NCBI GenBank assembly: GCA_022496805.1
Contig: CM040097.1
Span: forward strand, 22,310,072 to 22,374,071
Direction of reading: 5' to 3'
Origin: Pohlia nutans
Taxonomy: Eukaryota > Streptophyta > Bryopsida > Bryales > Mniaceae
Length of the DNA: 64,000 nucleotides
In this document: piece by piece, positions 47,135 through 59,399 of the stretch
Layout of the letters: each line of letters opens with the position of its first letter
How positions within the stretch are numbered: the stretch's first letter is position 1
Position numbers and translations under genes: made by a program
The notes under the pieces: generated by a model
The model's input: the letters and a program-made list of their open reading frames with translations, nothing else
Databases searched by the model: none
Told to the model about the DNA's origin: nothing

Positions 47135-47598
47135 CCCCTAAGGGACCAATGATTCATGGTTTCAAAATGACAATTTAAATTGATCATATTGTGAAAAACA
47201 CTATTAAGATGAGACCAAATTTTATATCATTGGAAACAATGAAGAACAATGCATGTGTTGCTTCAACAACAAATAAATTTGAACAAAAGAAGGCCCACAT
47301 AGGACCTTCATAAAACTACTAAAACAAACTTGAGAACCAGTTTGAGCTTCTTATTCTTTTAGGATTAACCCCTAAAAGCTCAAGAAACCCAAATTGAATC
47401 TCATGCTTTTTTTAGTAGTTTTATGAAGGTCATACGTGGACTTTCTTTTGTTCAAATTTATTTGTTGTTTAACCAACTCATGGAATGATCTTCATTGATT
47501 CCAGTGACATAAAATTTGATCTCATGTGAATTATTTTTTCACAATATGAGTGATAGAATTTTTCATTTTAGAATTATGAATCCTTGGTCTTTTAGGAG
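47135..47598. mobile_element. Palindromic pair of TTAA-type MITEs
   Basis: The left end is CCCCTAAGGGACCAATGATTC after TTAA (47131-47134); the right end is its inverted copy, GAATCCTTGGTCTTTTAGGAG, before TCAA (47599-47602). The arms are inverted copies of each other over most of their length, and the centre contains another TTAA (47365-47368) followed by CCCCTAAAAG. It looks like two about 230-bp elements head to head. Confidence 0.7.
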
Positions 47599-47602
47599 TC
47601 AA

Positions 47603-49177
47603 GCTACTATGGCCGGAAAGCTTTTTTAATCGTTTTGGGACTATTATTGGTTGATAGACAAACAATATTCATGGATAAATGTGAAAATGTTTTCTCGATT
47701 AAGATGAAATATATATGAAATTTGAAAGCAAAAAGTTAGTTGCCATAAAGGTAGTGGTTTTTCCAACACAAAAGTATCATGAATTGCATTCTGGATGTCC
47801 CAAATAGGTTCATTGGTCAGATATAGGTTCCTTTGTTGGATTTAGGTTCTTTAGTCGGATTTGGGTTTGTTGGGTGACAATAGCTTGGGGTACCAAGCGG
47901 CAGGGGGGAGGGGGGGTAAGATGCTTCCACCTTAAATGAAGGTAGAATGCCCTTACATTGTCCATTTAAGTTACCATACTTGGAAAAAATAAATTGACTT
48001 GAGAATGTTTTTAGATGATTAAATAAGATTCATGAATCAAATTTTAAAAGATTTATTCATTAAAATTGTAATTTACATGAATTTTGAAAATGAAAAGATA
48101 GTGACACCTATTTAACCCTTAAAGTTCTTTGAGTGTATTTAGTAAAAGGTAGTTTCAAAGAACCTTTCCCAAAACAATGTTAAAACTCCCAAACTAATGT
48201 CAAAAATCTTATATTATTTATTTATTTGGATAAAATTTAACTATATAATTAATTCTTTAGTTAACTTCTTGGAAGCATGTCTTCCTAAAATTTTACAAGG
48301 ATAGCTTCACTAATTACAAAATAAAAAATGCTAGAGCTTTAAAAAGAAGTTTTTTTTTTTTTTTTTCACTTTTTCACAATGGTGAAAATTCATTTTTCAA
48401 TCTTTAAAATTTAAAAAAAATGTTTGTGTTTTGTGCTCGGTGACTCTTCAAAATATATTGGAGAATTGAGTTGAAGTTCTATTAAAAAATCTTAAGGGGA
48501 ATGTTTTTTTAGTATCATTCTTTTTGAAGTCATTACTTCAAAAGATGTTCAAGATTAAAGAAAAAATTATAACACTAATAAAATCAATTTGGAATTGAAC
48601 ATGCCAATTTCGATGGCAAAATTGTTGTAGCAAGCTATCTACATTGTTTACATCTTCTTGTTTCTGAAAATTATGGAAATTGAGTTCAAAAACAAATTTT
48701 ACGGGGAATGAATCAAATCATTTATGGTATATATGAAAATTCTTTACAAAAGAAAACTGAATCACAATTAAAGGTATATATTTGAAACTTCTTTTAACTA
48801 AAATATATTTGGAACCTTAATGAAACATAGGTTCCTATCAAGAAGATAGTTTGTAGAAGATTTTATAAAAATGAACTCATATTGAAATATAAATAGACCA
48901 AAAATTAGTCTATGATGAGTTGGGAGACAATCTAAAGCAAGGCACTGCCATTATTCTCCACACCTCGCTATGACTCTCACACCTTCCACCAAAGTTCCAA
49001 GCCCATAGCCCAAAAAGGGACAATCTATAACACAACACTATTCAACCCAAGTATAGTTCAATAGAGAGGTTCAAAATAAAGCAAAAAGGGAGGTTAGATG
49101 CACTTTTTTTGGTTGACTCAAATGTCAAAAAATAATTCAAAATTTTGAATTCACTAGAGCATGCCCATAATTGTTAA
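47603..49177. other. AT-rich intergenic DNA
   Basis: No gene seen. A short G-rich run lies at about 47900-47917 and a T-run at 48350-48367. No element end was identified. Confidence 0.4.
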
Positions 49178-49727
49178 CCATCTAACGTCCCGATTCAACA
49201 TTGTCTTCAAAGAAGCGTTATAAAATGTTTGATGAAAACCAAAAAAATGGGGTTGATGGTCAAAACAAAGCTGTAAATGTCAATGTGAAGATCACATCTG
49301 TACGGTTGGATTTATTCTGTTTTGTTTAATATTTATAAATTAATTTTGAAAGGTTTTCTCTTGAAATTCAATTTTAAACCCCAATTTAGCACAAAAAAAT
49401 TTTAAAAAATGGTAATGAAATTGGAATAACATGCACTACGAGATGGTATGTTTCCATTATTTGATTCTACTTCTTTTGGACAATCATATTTAAGGTCCCA
49501 GTTTTCGAACTAAGAATGAAACTTGACATAAACCAATTTTGTTGTTTTTCTAAAACTCATAATAACCTATTTTGAAGATCCAAACCGTACAAAGGATAGT
49601 CAACTTGCTCAAGAACCAAGAGAATTTTGGGTGGATGAGAATTGTTCAATTTGGATGAAAATTTAGCAGTTTCAATTTGTGCATTGTCCACATAGTGGAC
49701 ACTAGCGCGTTAAAGGGTTAAAGTTCT
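49178..49727. mobile_element. Probable TTAA-flanked element (550 bp)
   Basis: TTAA lies at 49174-49177 and 49728-49731; the ends are CCATCTAACGTCCCG and GCGCGTTAAAGGG, only partly inverted. The left 150 bp (GTCCCGATTCAACATTGT, AATGTTTGATGAAAA, GTCAATGTGAAGATCACAT) recur at 57105-57235, so a second, unbounded copy lies there. Confidence 0.5.
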
Positions 49728-50220
49728 AGTATAGTCATTTTAATTGTTTAGGGGTTAAGACACATTGATTTTTTTTATTTTTTAAATTTAAAAATAAATA
49801 AATGGATGCATTATTTCCATTGCACAACAACATATTACAAACATTACACTGTGAACGAAGAGAGCATGTTTCCATTGCTCCCCCGCGGGTGATTTTTTGG
49901 ATTTTTCTTCTTATAATATTAGAACTAAACCCAAAGCTCCTAATCATTTCCAACTGTGAGCAACGCCCCCACTATAACATGAGGCTCGGGAGCAATCCCC
50001 GTCATGCCTAAGGAGAGCCCACCTTCTGACTATCACCTAGGTAGTTTAAAATGATTCCGGACCATAGGTGGTGTATTTATTGATACACAAAAAATTACAA
50101 GTTCCTCCTTTAGAAATTTCAATTCTATCCACCAATAAAAGCCCTTGATTACAATAAGTATTGCAATATTCATTGAAAACTCCTTACAAGGTGGAAATTG
50201 TGAACGGACTTAATCCTTAA
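49728..50220. other. Short intergenic stretch with a lone MITE end
   Basis: A GTTTAGGGG end followed by TTAA (49755-49758) occurs without a matching partner. The rest shows no gene. Confidence 0.4.
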
Positions 50221-51530
50221 CCCCTAAGTGACCAAATAGACTATTTTCTGGTCGCAGCCCAAACAACGGTGACCGCCCATGGGTAGGAAATGACATTTTC
50301 AAGTTTTGGATTTTTGTTTAACCCTTAACTGCCCAACCATGCATAATATGCATGATGTACAGAATCAAACTCCGATTTCTCATCCATCATGCATTTTTGC
50401 AGTAAAATTTTTTTAGTGAATTTTTTTATGGGAAGTTAGCTTTGTGCACGTGTGATCCGATTAGAAAGGGGATGATTTGTGAAACTTCATGCCTCATTTT
50501 ATGTTGTATTGTTTCACCAAAAATTTCTAAGATTTTAGTCTAAAAGTGCTCTTGAAAAAAAAAGCTCATAAAATTAAGAAACCAAAAAATCTCCAAAAAT
50601 CACTACACTTAGAGTATCATATTTAAACCCATCACAACAAATTTCATCCACAAATTGTCAATATCTTATTTGTAATCAAATTACAAAATAATTTTGAATT
50701 TTATATTCCAAAATTTATTGAAAAATATTGGTGAAAGCAATCGCAGATCTAACCATATGGATAGAATCTAAAATTCATAGTGTACAACTTTTATTCATAC
50801 ATCAAGTTCAAAATATCCATCTTAGTTGCATTTTATGATTCATCTTTTCAAAACTCCCCAAACTGGACAAAGGTGAGGACGTTTAGGGGTTAAATTGGGG
50901 GTCGAGATCATGTTCTAGTGCTTTTTGATACATTTCATTTGCAACATTTATTGGTCATGCCACTTCTCCAAGATAAATTTAGGCCATTAAAGCCATTTTT
51001 AGATTTTGCATGGAGTCCCAAGTACAAAAAGAGTAATAAAAACGGTTCACTATGTAGTGTATTTTGGATTTTTTTGTTTTTTTTGCTGAAACTAAATTTA
51101 GGCCATGAAAATGAGTTCTATTGCATTTGAGCTTGACTAAGAAAATAAAAGTTACCAAGTCTAGTCTCTACCCGTCTTTGAATTTTTGAAAAACTCTGAT
51201 AATTGAGTGTTTTATTTGGAGTTACAAGTTCAGTGGGTATTACCAAGGTGTAGCAAAAAGTTATAAATTTAAACACGGATGATTTTCATTTATTGTAATT
51301 TGCACCTTTAGATAGAAAATTGGAATTCTTGAGTACATTTTGTAATTGATATGAATTGTTTTTACAATCACTTCAAAAAATCATATTAATTTCAAATTTT
51401 CACCAAAATTATGAAAGAGTCATAATTTATAATAAACACATGGCTTCATCTACTAAAAATATATGGTTGAATTTTTATCTTCTTTATAGTGACAAAATTG
51501 AGTGTCACATGTAAGCATGATTCTATGCCT
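50221..51530 (+). mobile_element. Longer TTAA-type MITE split by a second one
   Basis: The left end CCCCTAAGTGACC (after TTAA 50217-50220) resembles the start of the 59400-60124 copy, and 50900-51525 follows the middle and right part of that copy (AAATTTAGGCCAT, GTAGTGTATTTTGGAT, CATGGCTTCATCTACTAAAAA). Between them sits the complete element 50332-50889. The terminal right end is lost. Confidence 0.6.
50332..50889 (+). mobile_element. TTAA-type MITE (558 bp), nested
   Basis: Ends CCCTTAACTGCCCAACC / GAGGACGTTTAGGGG with TTAA at 50328-50331 and 50890-50893. It is closely similar to 58646-59213. Confidence 0.85.
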
Positions 51531-51835
51531 ACTTTTCATCCATTCCACATTCATCGCCCGTTCGTGTTATCCACGTCAAACTGGAGTGACGTCCACGTCA
51601 CTTACATCCAGGGGTCCAATATGCCGACATGGCTGATGAGGTGGCTACAAGACTGGGTTTAGGGTTTCAGGCTCACCTTTCGTTTCCTCGCTCTCTGTTT
51701 TCACTCTCACACAGGTGAGCTCGCCGCATCTGAGCTTGCCAGTACTTTTGCTATTGTTGTTGCTTACCTGTTGGAGCTCGCTCACTCACTCGCAAGCCAG
51801 TTTACTTCATTAGTACTCCTTCCATTCATTCCATC

Positions 51836-54800
51836 ATGGGAGGAAGAAATATTTTCCGGTGGGGAGATGCGGCGGAAGAGGACGACGGACTGGAGGGCGT
51901 GTTGCCGCCCACGCAAGTCATCGGCCCCGACGAGAAGGGCGTCAAGATCATCATCGAGTGGCGCAAGAACGACGAGTGTCAAGAAGCAGGTACACTAACT
52001 ATGGCGGTAGTTCTTTCTAGGGTTTTCGGGGGGAACCTAATTCAGATATTTCTGCTCTTTCCGTCATTTTCACCAATACGTAGGACTACGCTTTCGTTGA
52101 GAGATCACGATAGAGAGGTCACAATTTTTATCACTATGTGGTGATTTCTAGACCATTATCGAAGGGACAGTAGACAATCACATTTTCATTCAAAAATCAG
52201 TGGCGTAGACATGTAGCCAAGTCATGCTTACTCCCAGCTTTGTAATTGAAGGCCAACGAAGTGTTGAATGGTTGATGTTGTAACAGGGCTCAGTATAGGA
52301 GGTTATAGTGATTAGGTTAGAGCCAAGTTTCATGGGTTTGAGAAGTTGCACATTGGAAGTAGGCAAGCGGAGGGGAACAGTGAAACTTGGGTTTGTCTCA
52401 TATTCAGCCATGAAGTTGTGCATGTTTCATGGATTTGCTTGAGGTGAAACATGAAATTTGATTGGATGAGGTAGAATATGAAAAAAATTGATTGGTTAGG
52501 GAGAAATTGGCATGAAGTCTTTGGGCTTGAGAACCTCCTTATTTCATGAAAAAATCTCTACCAAAAGCTCACTTGAAATGCGAAACTTGGTCCCCAAAGT
52601 CCCTAAAAACTTATCTTTTAGTGAGATACTTTACCCATGGAACTTGGCTCTTACTCCCAGCTTTGTAATTGAAGGCCAACGAAGTGGATGGTGTTTGTAA
52701 CAGGGCTCAGTATGAGAGGTTATAGTAATCAGGTAACAGTATCTTCTACCTTACGACCCGTGGGGTTGGTACAGAAGAGTTTTTGAGCAAGAAGGAAGCC
52801 CGAAGTCGGAAGCGGCAGGCAAATCGTGTGGAACTAGCAGAGTTGCAAGGAGGAGAACAACTAGAGGATGGTAGGGCACTGGCACCGGAGAAGAAACGTT
52901 TGAAAAAATCACTGCAGGATGGGCGTGCTGGTGTCCCTGGGAAACGAGGAGTGGTGTATCTTAGTCGCATCCCTCCGCACATGAAACCGTTGAAATTGCG
53001 CCATTTGCTTGAGCCGTTTGGAGAAGTGCTGCGCATTTACCTTGCTCCCGAAGGTAGGTGAAGGTTTAGCTCAATTAGGGTTTCTCAACACACCTGTCTG
53101 TGGACTTAGTTTTGGCATTACATGGGTTTCTCGATGCATTTTCGTAATTTGAGCTAAAATAGGGTTTCTCAAACACCTGTGGACTTAGTTTTGGCATTGC
53201 ATTTGCTTTCTAGGTTTTCTCGATGCATTTTCGTAATTTGAGCTAAAATAGGGTTTCTCAAACACCTGTGGACTTAGTTTTGGCATTGCATTTGCTTTCT
53301 AGGTTTTCTCGATGCATTTTCGTAGTTTGAGCTGAATTAGGGTTTCTCAAACAGCTGTGGTCTTAGTTTTGGCATGGCAGGTGCATTTTAGGGTTTCTCG
53401 ATGCATTTTCGTGTATGAGGATCTCTCATGCATCAGTCAGGATTACAGTGGTTTTAACTGCAGAATGGTTGCAGTGAATGAACTTTCCATGGAAATTATC
53501 TTCTCTCTAGCGGTAGTTTCTAAGAATTATGTTTCCAAGTATGCTTTTAGTGCAGCTTAGTTAATTCTCAAAACAAGAACACACATTCCTTTAATAGTTT
53601 GTATGTGTAAACAAGCAATTTACAGCTGGTATGGATCTTGTGCTGAATCGGTCTGTGCTTCTACAGATACCGCAACAAGGTTGCGCCGAAAACGTACAGG
53701 TGGAAACACTGGCAAGAATTTCACTGAAGGGTAAGGCTTTTGTTTTTCATTTTACATGGAACTACGATCAGTAGCATAAGTGTCTTGTATGCTCATTGGA
53801 ATGACCAGGTTCTGTGAGTTCTGTACTTCTTGTTTGTACACCCCAAGCTCAGAACAGGTAACTTGTGCACATTCGAGTCTTACGATGGTGTCATGTGCAG
53901 GTGGGTAGAATTTGCTCATAAAAGTGATGCAAAGTGTATCGCCACAATGCTTAATGGGGAGCCGATGGGTATGTTCCTTCGAGCTGTTTCTTCTGTTGAC
54001 TTGTAATTTTGAATCTGTAGCTGCTACTCCCTCTGTTCCACTAAAAAACCCATGGTTCTTGGCATTATTTATTTTTTGCAATATTTGTCCTGTATTTTTT
54101 TCTTCAAATGGAAACCCTGTCCACTTTCAAACGGGATGGACAATGAGAGTGACACAAAAACTACATACTAATATTGAAGATAAACCATTTCTCGAGTATT
54201 GTGACCGCTTTTTTTTGGACCAAAAAAGCGTTAAGTTAGAACACGCCAAAAACCACGGGTTTTTTTTAGTGGGACAGCGGGAGTATGAGAAATGTTGTTC
54301 GTTCCTTCCGGCATATTGGAGAAGATGTCACCATTGCATTTGATATCAAGGGTTTGTATGGTGTGAAAATGCGGGCTGAGGCTAGTTGAAGATTTGAGTA
54401 ATTTAACCGGAGGTCCAAAAACATTGACCAACAGGATTTTCTTGTGTGGCTTAACAGAAGCTTCAAAACGCTCCGCGTACCACTATGACCTCTGGAACAT
54501 GAAATACTTAAAGCGATTCAAGTGGGACAATCTTACTGAAGAAATTGGTATGTGTATTTCATTACTGTCTTGGACTTGTAGGGTTCAGCCAACTTGAAAG
54601 AGTTATTTTCTTTGTCCAGGCATGCCGGTTTCTTGTCATTGATTTAGGGGAAGCATTGTTTCTTTGGCATGAAGAAATGTCAATAACGTTGACCTTTGTC
54701 TGCAGCTTATAAGAATGCTGTTAGGGATCAAAGAATGGCTGCTGAAATTTCTGCTGCCAAGAAAGAGCGTGATTTCTACTTATCGAAGGTTGACCAATCT

Positions 54801-55699
54801 CGAGCTATCTCTTCCATGGAAGAGCGGAAGAAAAAGGTACCTCATTTCATAGTCGTTTTATAAATGTTTTGCAACTATTTCTGATGCTCATGAAGCAAAA
54901 GGTGTAACATGTCAGAATAGTTGGGTATCTGTCCTATAGGAATAATCCTCCCATGGTCATTTTGATCCCCTTCCCAAACTGTACTTAACATTTTTTTGAA
55001 TGGGCTTGTAGAAGAAGGAACTGGATTCACAAGAATCCGAGAAGCCTGCTACTGAGAAGCCTGATGCTGTTGAGAAACCAAGGGTGGCACGAAATTTCAA
55101 TCAAAAGAGACCTGTTGCTGATGGCATGACGAGCAATGTCGCCACTCTTTCTCATGATGTGCTAGCAGGGGTAAGTGTACTGTTTCTCTTTGTCCATCAC
55201 GAGTGCACGTGCAATTGTACAACACTCTTTATTACCAATTTATTCTATAAAGTTATGAAACTATACCGTACCTCACTTTCTGGTTCGGCAAAACATAATC
55301 AATTAAGAAGAGTATATCGGATATTTTGAAATTCAGTGAAGAAAATGCCAAAATTACATGATATTGGATCCTCAGGGTGTAGACCGCATGCCTATATATG
55401 GCAATGGAGGAAATGTTAAACAATTATGACCAAAGGCTCTGAATAAGTAATACATGTCAGACTTCATTCACTTAAAAACAATTTTTTTGAAAATTGTATT
55501 TACTATAACCGAATTATTATTTAAAAACTTCAAAAAATAACATCTTTGGCAAGTGAATGCCAAACCAAAAAGTGAGGTACGGTAATCACTCGGAAGAAGA
55601 CTGTTGACTGTGCTGTACTCTGGCTCATGACCTTGCTATTATGCTTCCAAAGATCTAATTTTACACTTGCATGTTTGGCAGGTTTTTGGCAAGAAATGA
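51836..55699 (+). CDS. ESF2/ABT1-like rRNA-processing protein with eIF3g first exon
   Basis: Eight exons: 51836-51989, 52775-53053, 53667-53730, 53901-53968, 54458-54547, 54706-54836, 55012-55170, 55682-55699; all GT-AG and in phase, 320 residues. From exon 2 the product matches ESF2/ABT1, a nucleolar RRM protein of early 18S rRNA processing: KRGVVYLSRIPPHMKPLKL, LRIYLAPEG, WVEFAHKSDAK, YDLWNMKYLKRFKWDNLTEEI, AKKERDFYLSKV, and the short end VFGKK. Exon 1, however, reads FRWGDAAEEDDGLEG, LPPTQVIGPDEKGVK and IEWRKNDE, the N-terminus of translation factor eIF3g. The join (phase 1, ...CQEA|EEFLSKKEARSRKR) is open. No other eIF3g exon lies in intron 1. Either the gene is a true chimera, or exon 1 is a stray fragment and translation starts elsewhere. 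Confidence 0.85.
52320..52650. mobile_element. Harbinger/Tourist-like MITE in ESF2 intron 1
   Basis: Inverted ends GAGCCAAGTTTCATGGGT / ACCCATGGAACTTGGCTC with TTA next to both. Similar to 14137-14438. The host sequence on each side is itself a duplicated block of about 88 bp (52227-52317 and 52651-52738). Confidence 0.7.
53060..53420. repeat. Tandem repeat in ESF2 intron 2
   Basis: Three to four copies of a unit of about 115 bp, each with AGGGTTTCTCAAACACCTGT, GGACTTAGTTTTGGCATT and TTTCTCGATGCATTTTCGT. The borders are eroded at both ends. Confidence 0.8.
54027..54283. mobile_element. Stowaway-like MITE in ESF2 intron 4
   Basis: Ends CTCCCTCTGTTCCACTAAAA / TTTTAGTGGGACAGCGGGAG with TA on both sides (54025-54026, 54284-54285); 257 bp. 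Confidence 0.85.
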
Positions 55700-57800
55700 G
55701 TTTGCGCTTTGGGAATACACATGTATCTAGGTAGGAGAGATTAGTACAGTGTTAGATGAGGGCACCGTGAATTGTCATTTCCTTGGCTATAAGTAGAAAT
55801 TATTCATGATTTTGAGTTACAAGTTCTTCAGTGACTATTGCGGTTCATGGTGCATCGTGAATTCTCTTTATAGAGTTGCTATTTGTTTTATGATTGAGCG
55901 TGATTACGTTTCTACATTCTCTGTATAGGGTTGCTATTTGATTGGTGACAAGGATTCTTGTCCTGGGTCTAGACAATGCCGGGAAGACTATTCTCTCTAT
56001 CCAGTTTAGGCCCTGAGTATGATGAGGTTGATTATATAGCATTTTCGTGCTCCTGGTAAATTTTATTGTCTAGTTTCGATTTTTTAAAGAAGAAATTACT
56101 CTTAATTTTTTTCGAAAACTAGACAAGAAAATTCATCAAGAGGGATTGTGATTTTTAAATTTTTTAAAAATATTTTAGGTTCTTGAGGAAGTGACATGAT
56201 TTTTGTGAATGTATTGGGATGTACCTATTGGGAATAGTTGTTCGGATTTTTCTTATTTTTCTTCCAAGTTTTGGTAAGGTCGTCGTCAACATCGGTCGTT
56301 GTATTCTATTGGATTCTGCAACCAGGAAACGAACATTTGTATTTCTGAATTCCTGTAGATCAGATCGATTGCAAGTTGGGGAGGTCCTCTGAACCATCTG
56401 GGGTAAGTGAAATTTTTAGCAATTGCAGCAGTCAATATGTTGATACCTCATTTCATGGCAAAAATGTAGCTCTAAAGTACATGGTTTATTTCTTCATATT
56501 CAAAAATAATTCATGTACCAAGGAGTAACATTTCCCTTTGAGAATGAACAAAGCAGGTACATTTTAACCGTTTAAGGTCATTGACGGTTTCACAACATGC
56601 TATATTAGCTATAGTGTAAGTGGGGTGGAGGAATGCATTCTACACTATTTGTTGGCTTAGAGGCTACGTGACGATTTTCACTCTTTGAGAGTCCACTTCC
56701 TATTGGGCACATTGTCCATTTAAGATTGGTTTAAAATATATGCCGTTTCACACAAAACTAACTAAATCAAGAAAAACTTAATTTCGCAAGCAATGTATTG
56801 TCCTAATAGAACATGTGTTATCTTATATTTGTAGTAGTATATATCATCTACACATTTATATTACTCCAACAATAAAAATTTAATTTTGAAAACTTGTCGA
56901 AAAACTTTGAACAAATATAAAGAAGATTAGAACAAAGCCTCGTGGTTATACCGTCTTTGTTTCCATTCTATAGACCCTAAAACCCACAATAATTTGATAA
57001 TGTAATTACACCTAATTTAAATAAGGTTTTTTATATAGATACTGGGATAATCTTTGATGATAAATACATATTGATTTTGAGAATGTTCATGACATTAACG
57101 TTTTAATGTCCCGGTTCAACATTGTTTTCAAAGATTCGTTATAAAATGTTTGATGAAAAACAAAAATGGAGTTGATGTAGATAGCAAAGTTGTAAATGTC
57201 AATGTGAAGATCACATATGTATAGTTGGATTCATCATATTTTTTATTAATATATTTTTTATTAAATTTTCAAGGTTTTCTCTTGAAATTCAATTAAAAAT
57301 CCCAAATTAACACAAAAAATAAAAAATAAATTGTAATGAAATTTGAAATAACATGCACTACCTCAAAATGCAGTACTCATTGGAAAATCAAATTATTAGG
57401 TGATTAGTTGGCACACTTAAAATGAACACCGGTACACCATTCTCGAAAAGTAGCAAAGTTGCAGCCTCTCCTTTGTTCACCAATCTAAATTTCAAAAGTT
57501 TGACAATCACTCGTGAATGCATCGTTGTACCAAATAATTTATTTCAAAATCCTCACAATCGTTGTAGGGTGCATGGATAAATTGAATAAAAACATCACAA
57601 AAAAAGACTCTGCATTTTGAGCTCAAGATGTTGTATACCAATTACAACGTCTTCATTGACGATTGGGTTAACGTACACCAATTATTCTAAGTTTGGTTAA
57701 ATGTTTGTGCAATAATTTGTAAATGCATAAATTAATTTACAACAATCTCATTAGAAGGCTGAGTGGATGAGTAGCAACAACTGCATTAGAGTGTTGTATA
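55700..57800. other. Intergenic DNA after ESF2
   Basis: The first part is probably the ESF2 3' UTR. A short block (ATTCTCTTTATAGAGTTGCTATTTG-like) is repeated at about 55860 and 55916. 57105-57235 is a copy of the element interior seen at 49185-49320. No intact gene. Confidence 0.4.
55951..56013 (+). pseudogene. ARF/ARL GTPase P-loop fragment
   Basis: Translation gives RILVLGLDNAGKT followed by ILSIQFRP and a stop. LGLDNAGKT is the P-loop (G1) signature of the ARF/ARL small GTPase family. No other G-motif, upstream start or downstream exon was found nearby, so this is an isolated remnant of one exon. Confidence 0.6.
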
Positions 57801-58049
57801 CTCTCTCCGTTTCATAATAAGAGTTCACCTTTTTTGACATTTTTTCCCCTAGTTTTTGTCTTATATTTATACTTCAAAACATGAACACTGTTCACTTCAA
57901 ACAGGGCAAACCATGAGAGTTACACAAAAACTTCATACTATAATTAAAGATAGTCCATTTTTTGAGTATTGAGATGATTTTTTTGGCAAAAGATATGTCA
58001 AGTTGAAACATGCCAAAAAAGGTAGACTTTTATTATGAAACTAAGGGAG
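57801..58049. mobile_element. Stowaway-like MITE
   Basis: Ends CTCTCTCCGTTTCATAATAA / TTATTATGAAACTAAGGGAG with TA on both sides; 249 bp. Confidence 0.82.
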
Positions 58050-58641
58050 TATGACTTTAACGTTTTTAATATTTTTGAGTGCATATAGAGTATAAGATGT
58101 TCCAAGGGCCTGTACAAATATTATAAAAATATTGCGGGACAATTTTAATTAGGAAATCATACATTAATATACGATTTATGATATATGGACATTGTAGTAT
58201 ATCCTATATGTACCATTTGATAATCATATGATACACATTATACATAACATGATATATGGTGTGTACAATATGATATATGGTATAGGTCCATCTCAAAAAG
58301 TCATTGAAGCTAATCAATTAATTGTACTAAACCAAATGCGCACATTTGCTTGAATAGAATTCCAAGGCATTATCAGTCAAAAGTGAACTTTTTATCTTCA
58401 TTTTTTAAAATCTTTTCATTGAATACATGTATGGTGCAAGACGTTATTCATAGTTGACGAGTATATTTGGGTTTGGATTAAGAGAACCTCAATTTTAAAT
58501 TAAAAAATCATTTTAGAAATCCCACTATATATTTTTGGAAAATATGATGCTACTACAAAATCATCCCAATTCATATTTACTAGAATAGATTTGTAACATA
58601 TTTTAATGAGATTTAATTATTAAAAATATGGTATATGCTAT
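58050..58641. other. AT-rich DNA, nothing recognised
   Basis: Contains several near-repeats of TGATATATGGTGTACAAT-type text (about 58180-58285) and no gene. Confidence 0.4.
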
Positions 58642-58645
58642 TAAC

Positions 58646-59213
58646 CCCTAACTGCCCAAGCAGGCGTTTTTGGCCTGATGTACAGATTTCATCCGTATTT
58701 TCTCATCCGTCAAGCACTTTTTGTGGTGTAATTTTTTTATTGAATTTTTTATGGGAAGTTAACTTCATGTATGTGTGATCCGATCAAAAAGGAAATAATT
58801 TTTGAAAAAATTATACCTCATTTTGTGTTGTAGTGTTTCACCGAAAATCTTGAAGATTTTGGTCTAAAAGTGTTCATGAAAAAAAAAACTTTTAAAATCA
58901 AGCATCCAAAAAATCTCCAAAAATCACTACACCTAAAGTACTACATTATAACCCATCACAACAAATTTCATCCACATATTGTCAATATCTTATTCGTAAT
59001 TGAATTACAAAGTAATTTTTTATTTTATGTTTCAAAATTTATAAAAAAAGATTAGTGATAGTAGTCATAGATCTAACTGTATAGATAGAATCTAAAATTA
59101 AAAATGTATAACTTTTATTCATACATCAAGTTCTAAATATTCATATTGATTGCATTTTATAATGCATCTTTGCAAAACTGCCTAAACTGGACATAGGTGA
59201 GGACGTTTAGGGG
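58646..59213 (+). mobile_element. TTAA-type MITE (568 bp)
   Basis: Ends CCCCTAACTGCCCAAGC / GAGGACGTTTAGGGG with TTAA at 58642-58645 and 59214-59217. One of the best preserved copies of the family. Confidence 0.88.
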
Positions 59214-59399
59214 TTAAATATTGTTGAAGAAATGCCCAAAAATGTAAACTTGAGTGGTTTTGTACTAGCAAAGACCAATCCAAAAAAAACCAATAGCCTT
59301 GATAATCACAAAATAGAAGAAGCCATTCAAAAAAGGGATTGTCTCATGAAACCTATACCATAAACAATTTATCCTTGAAAGATTCATCAATTTCTTTAA

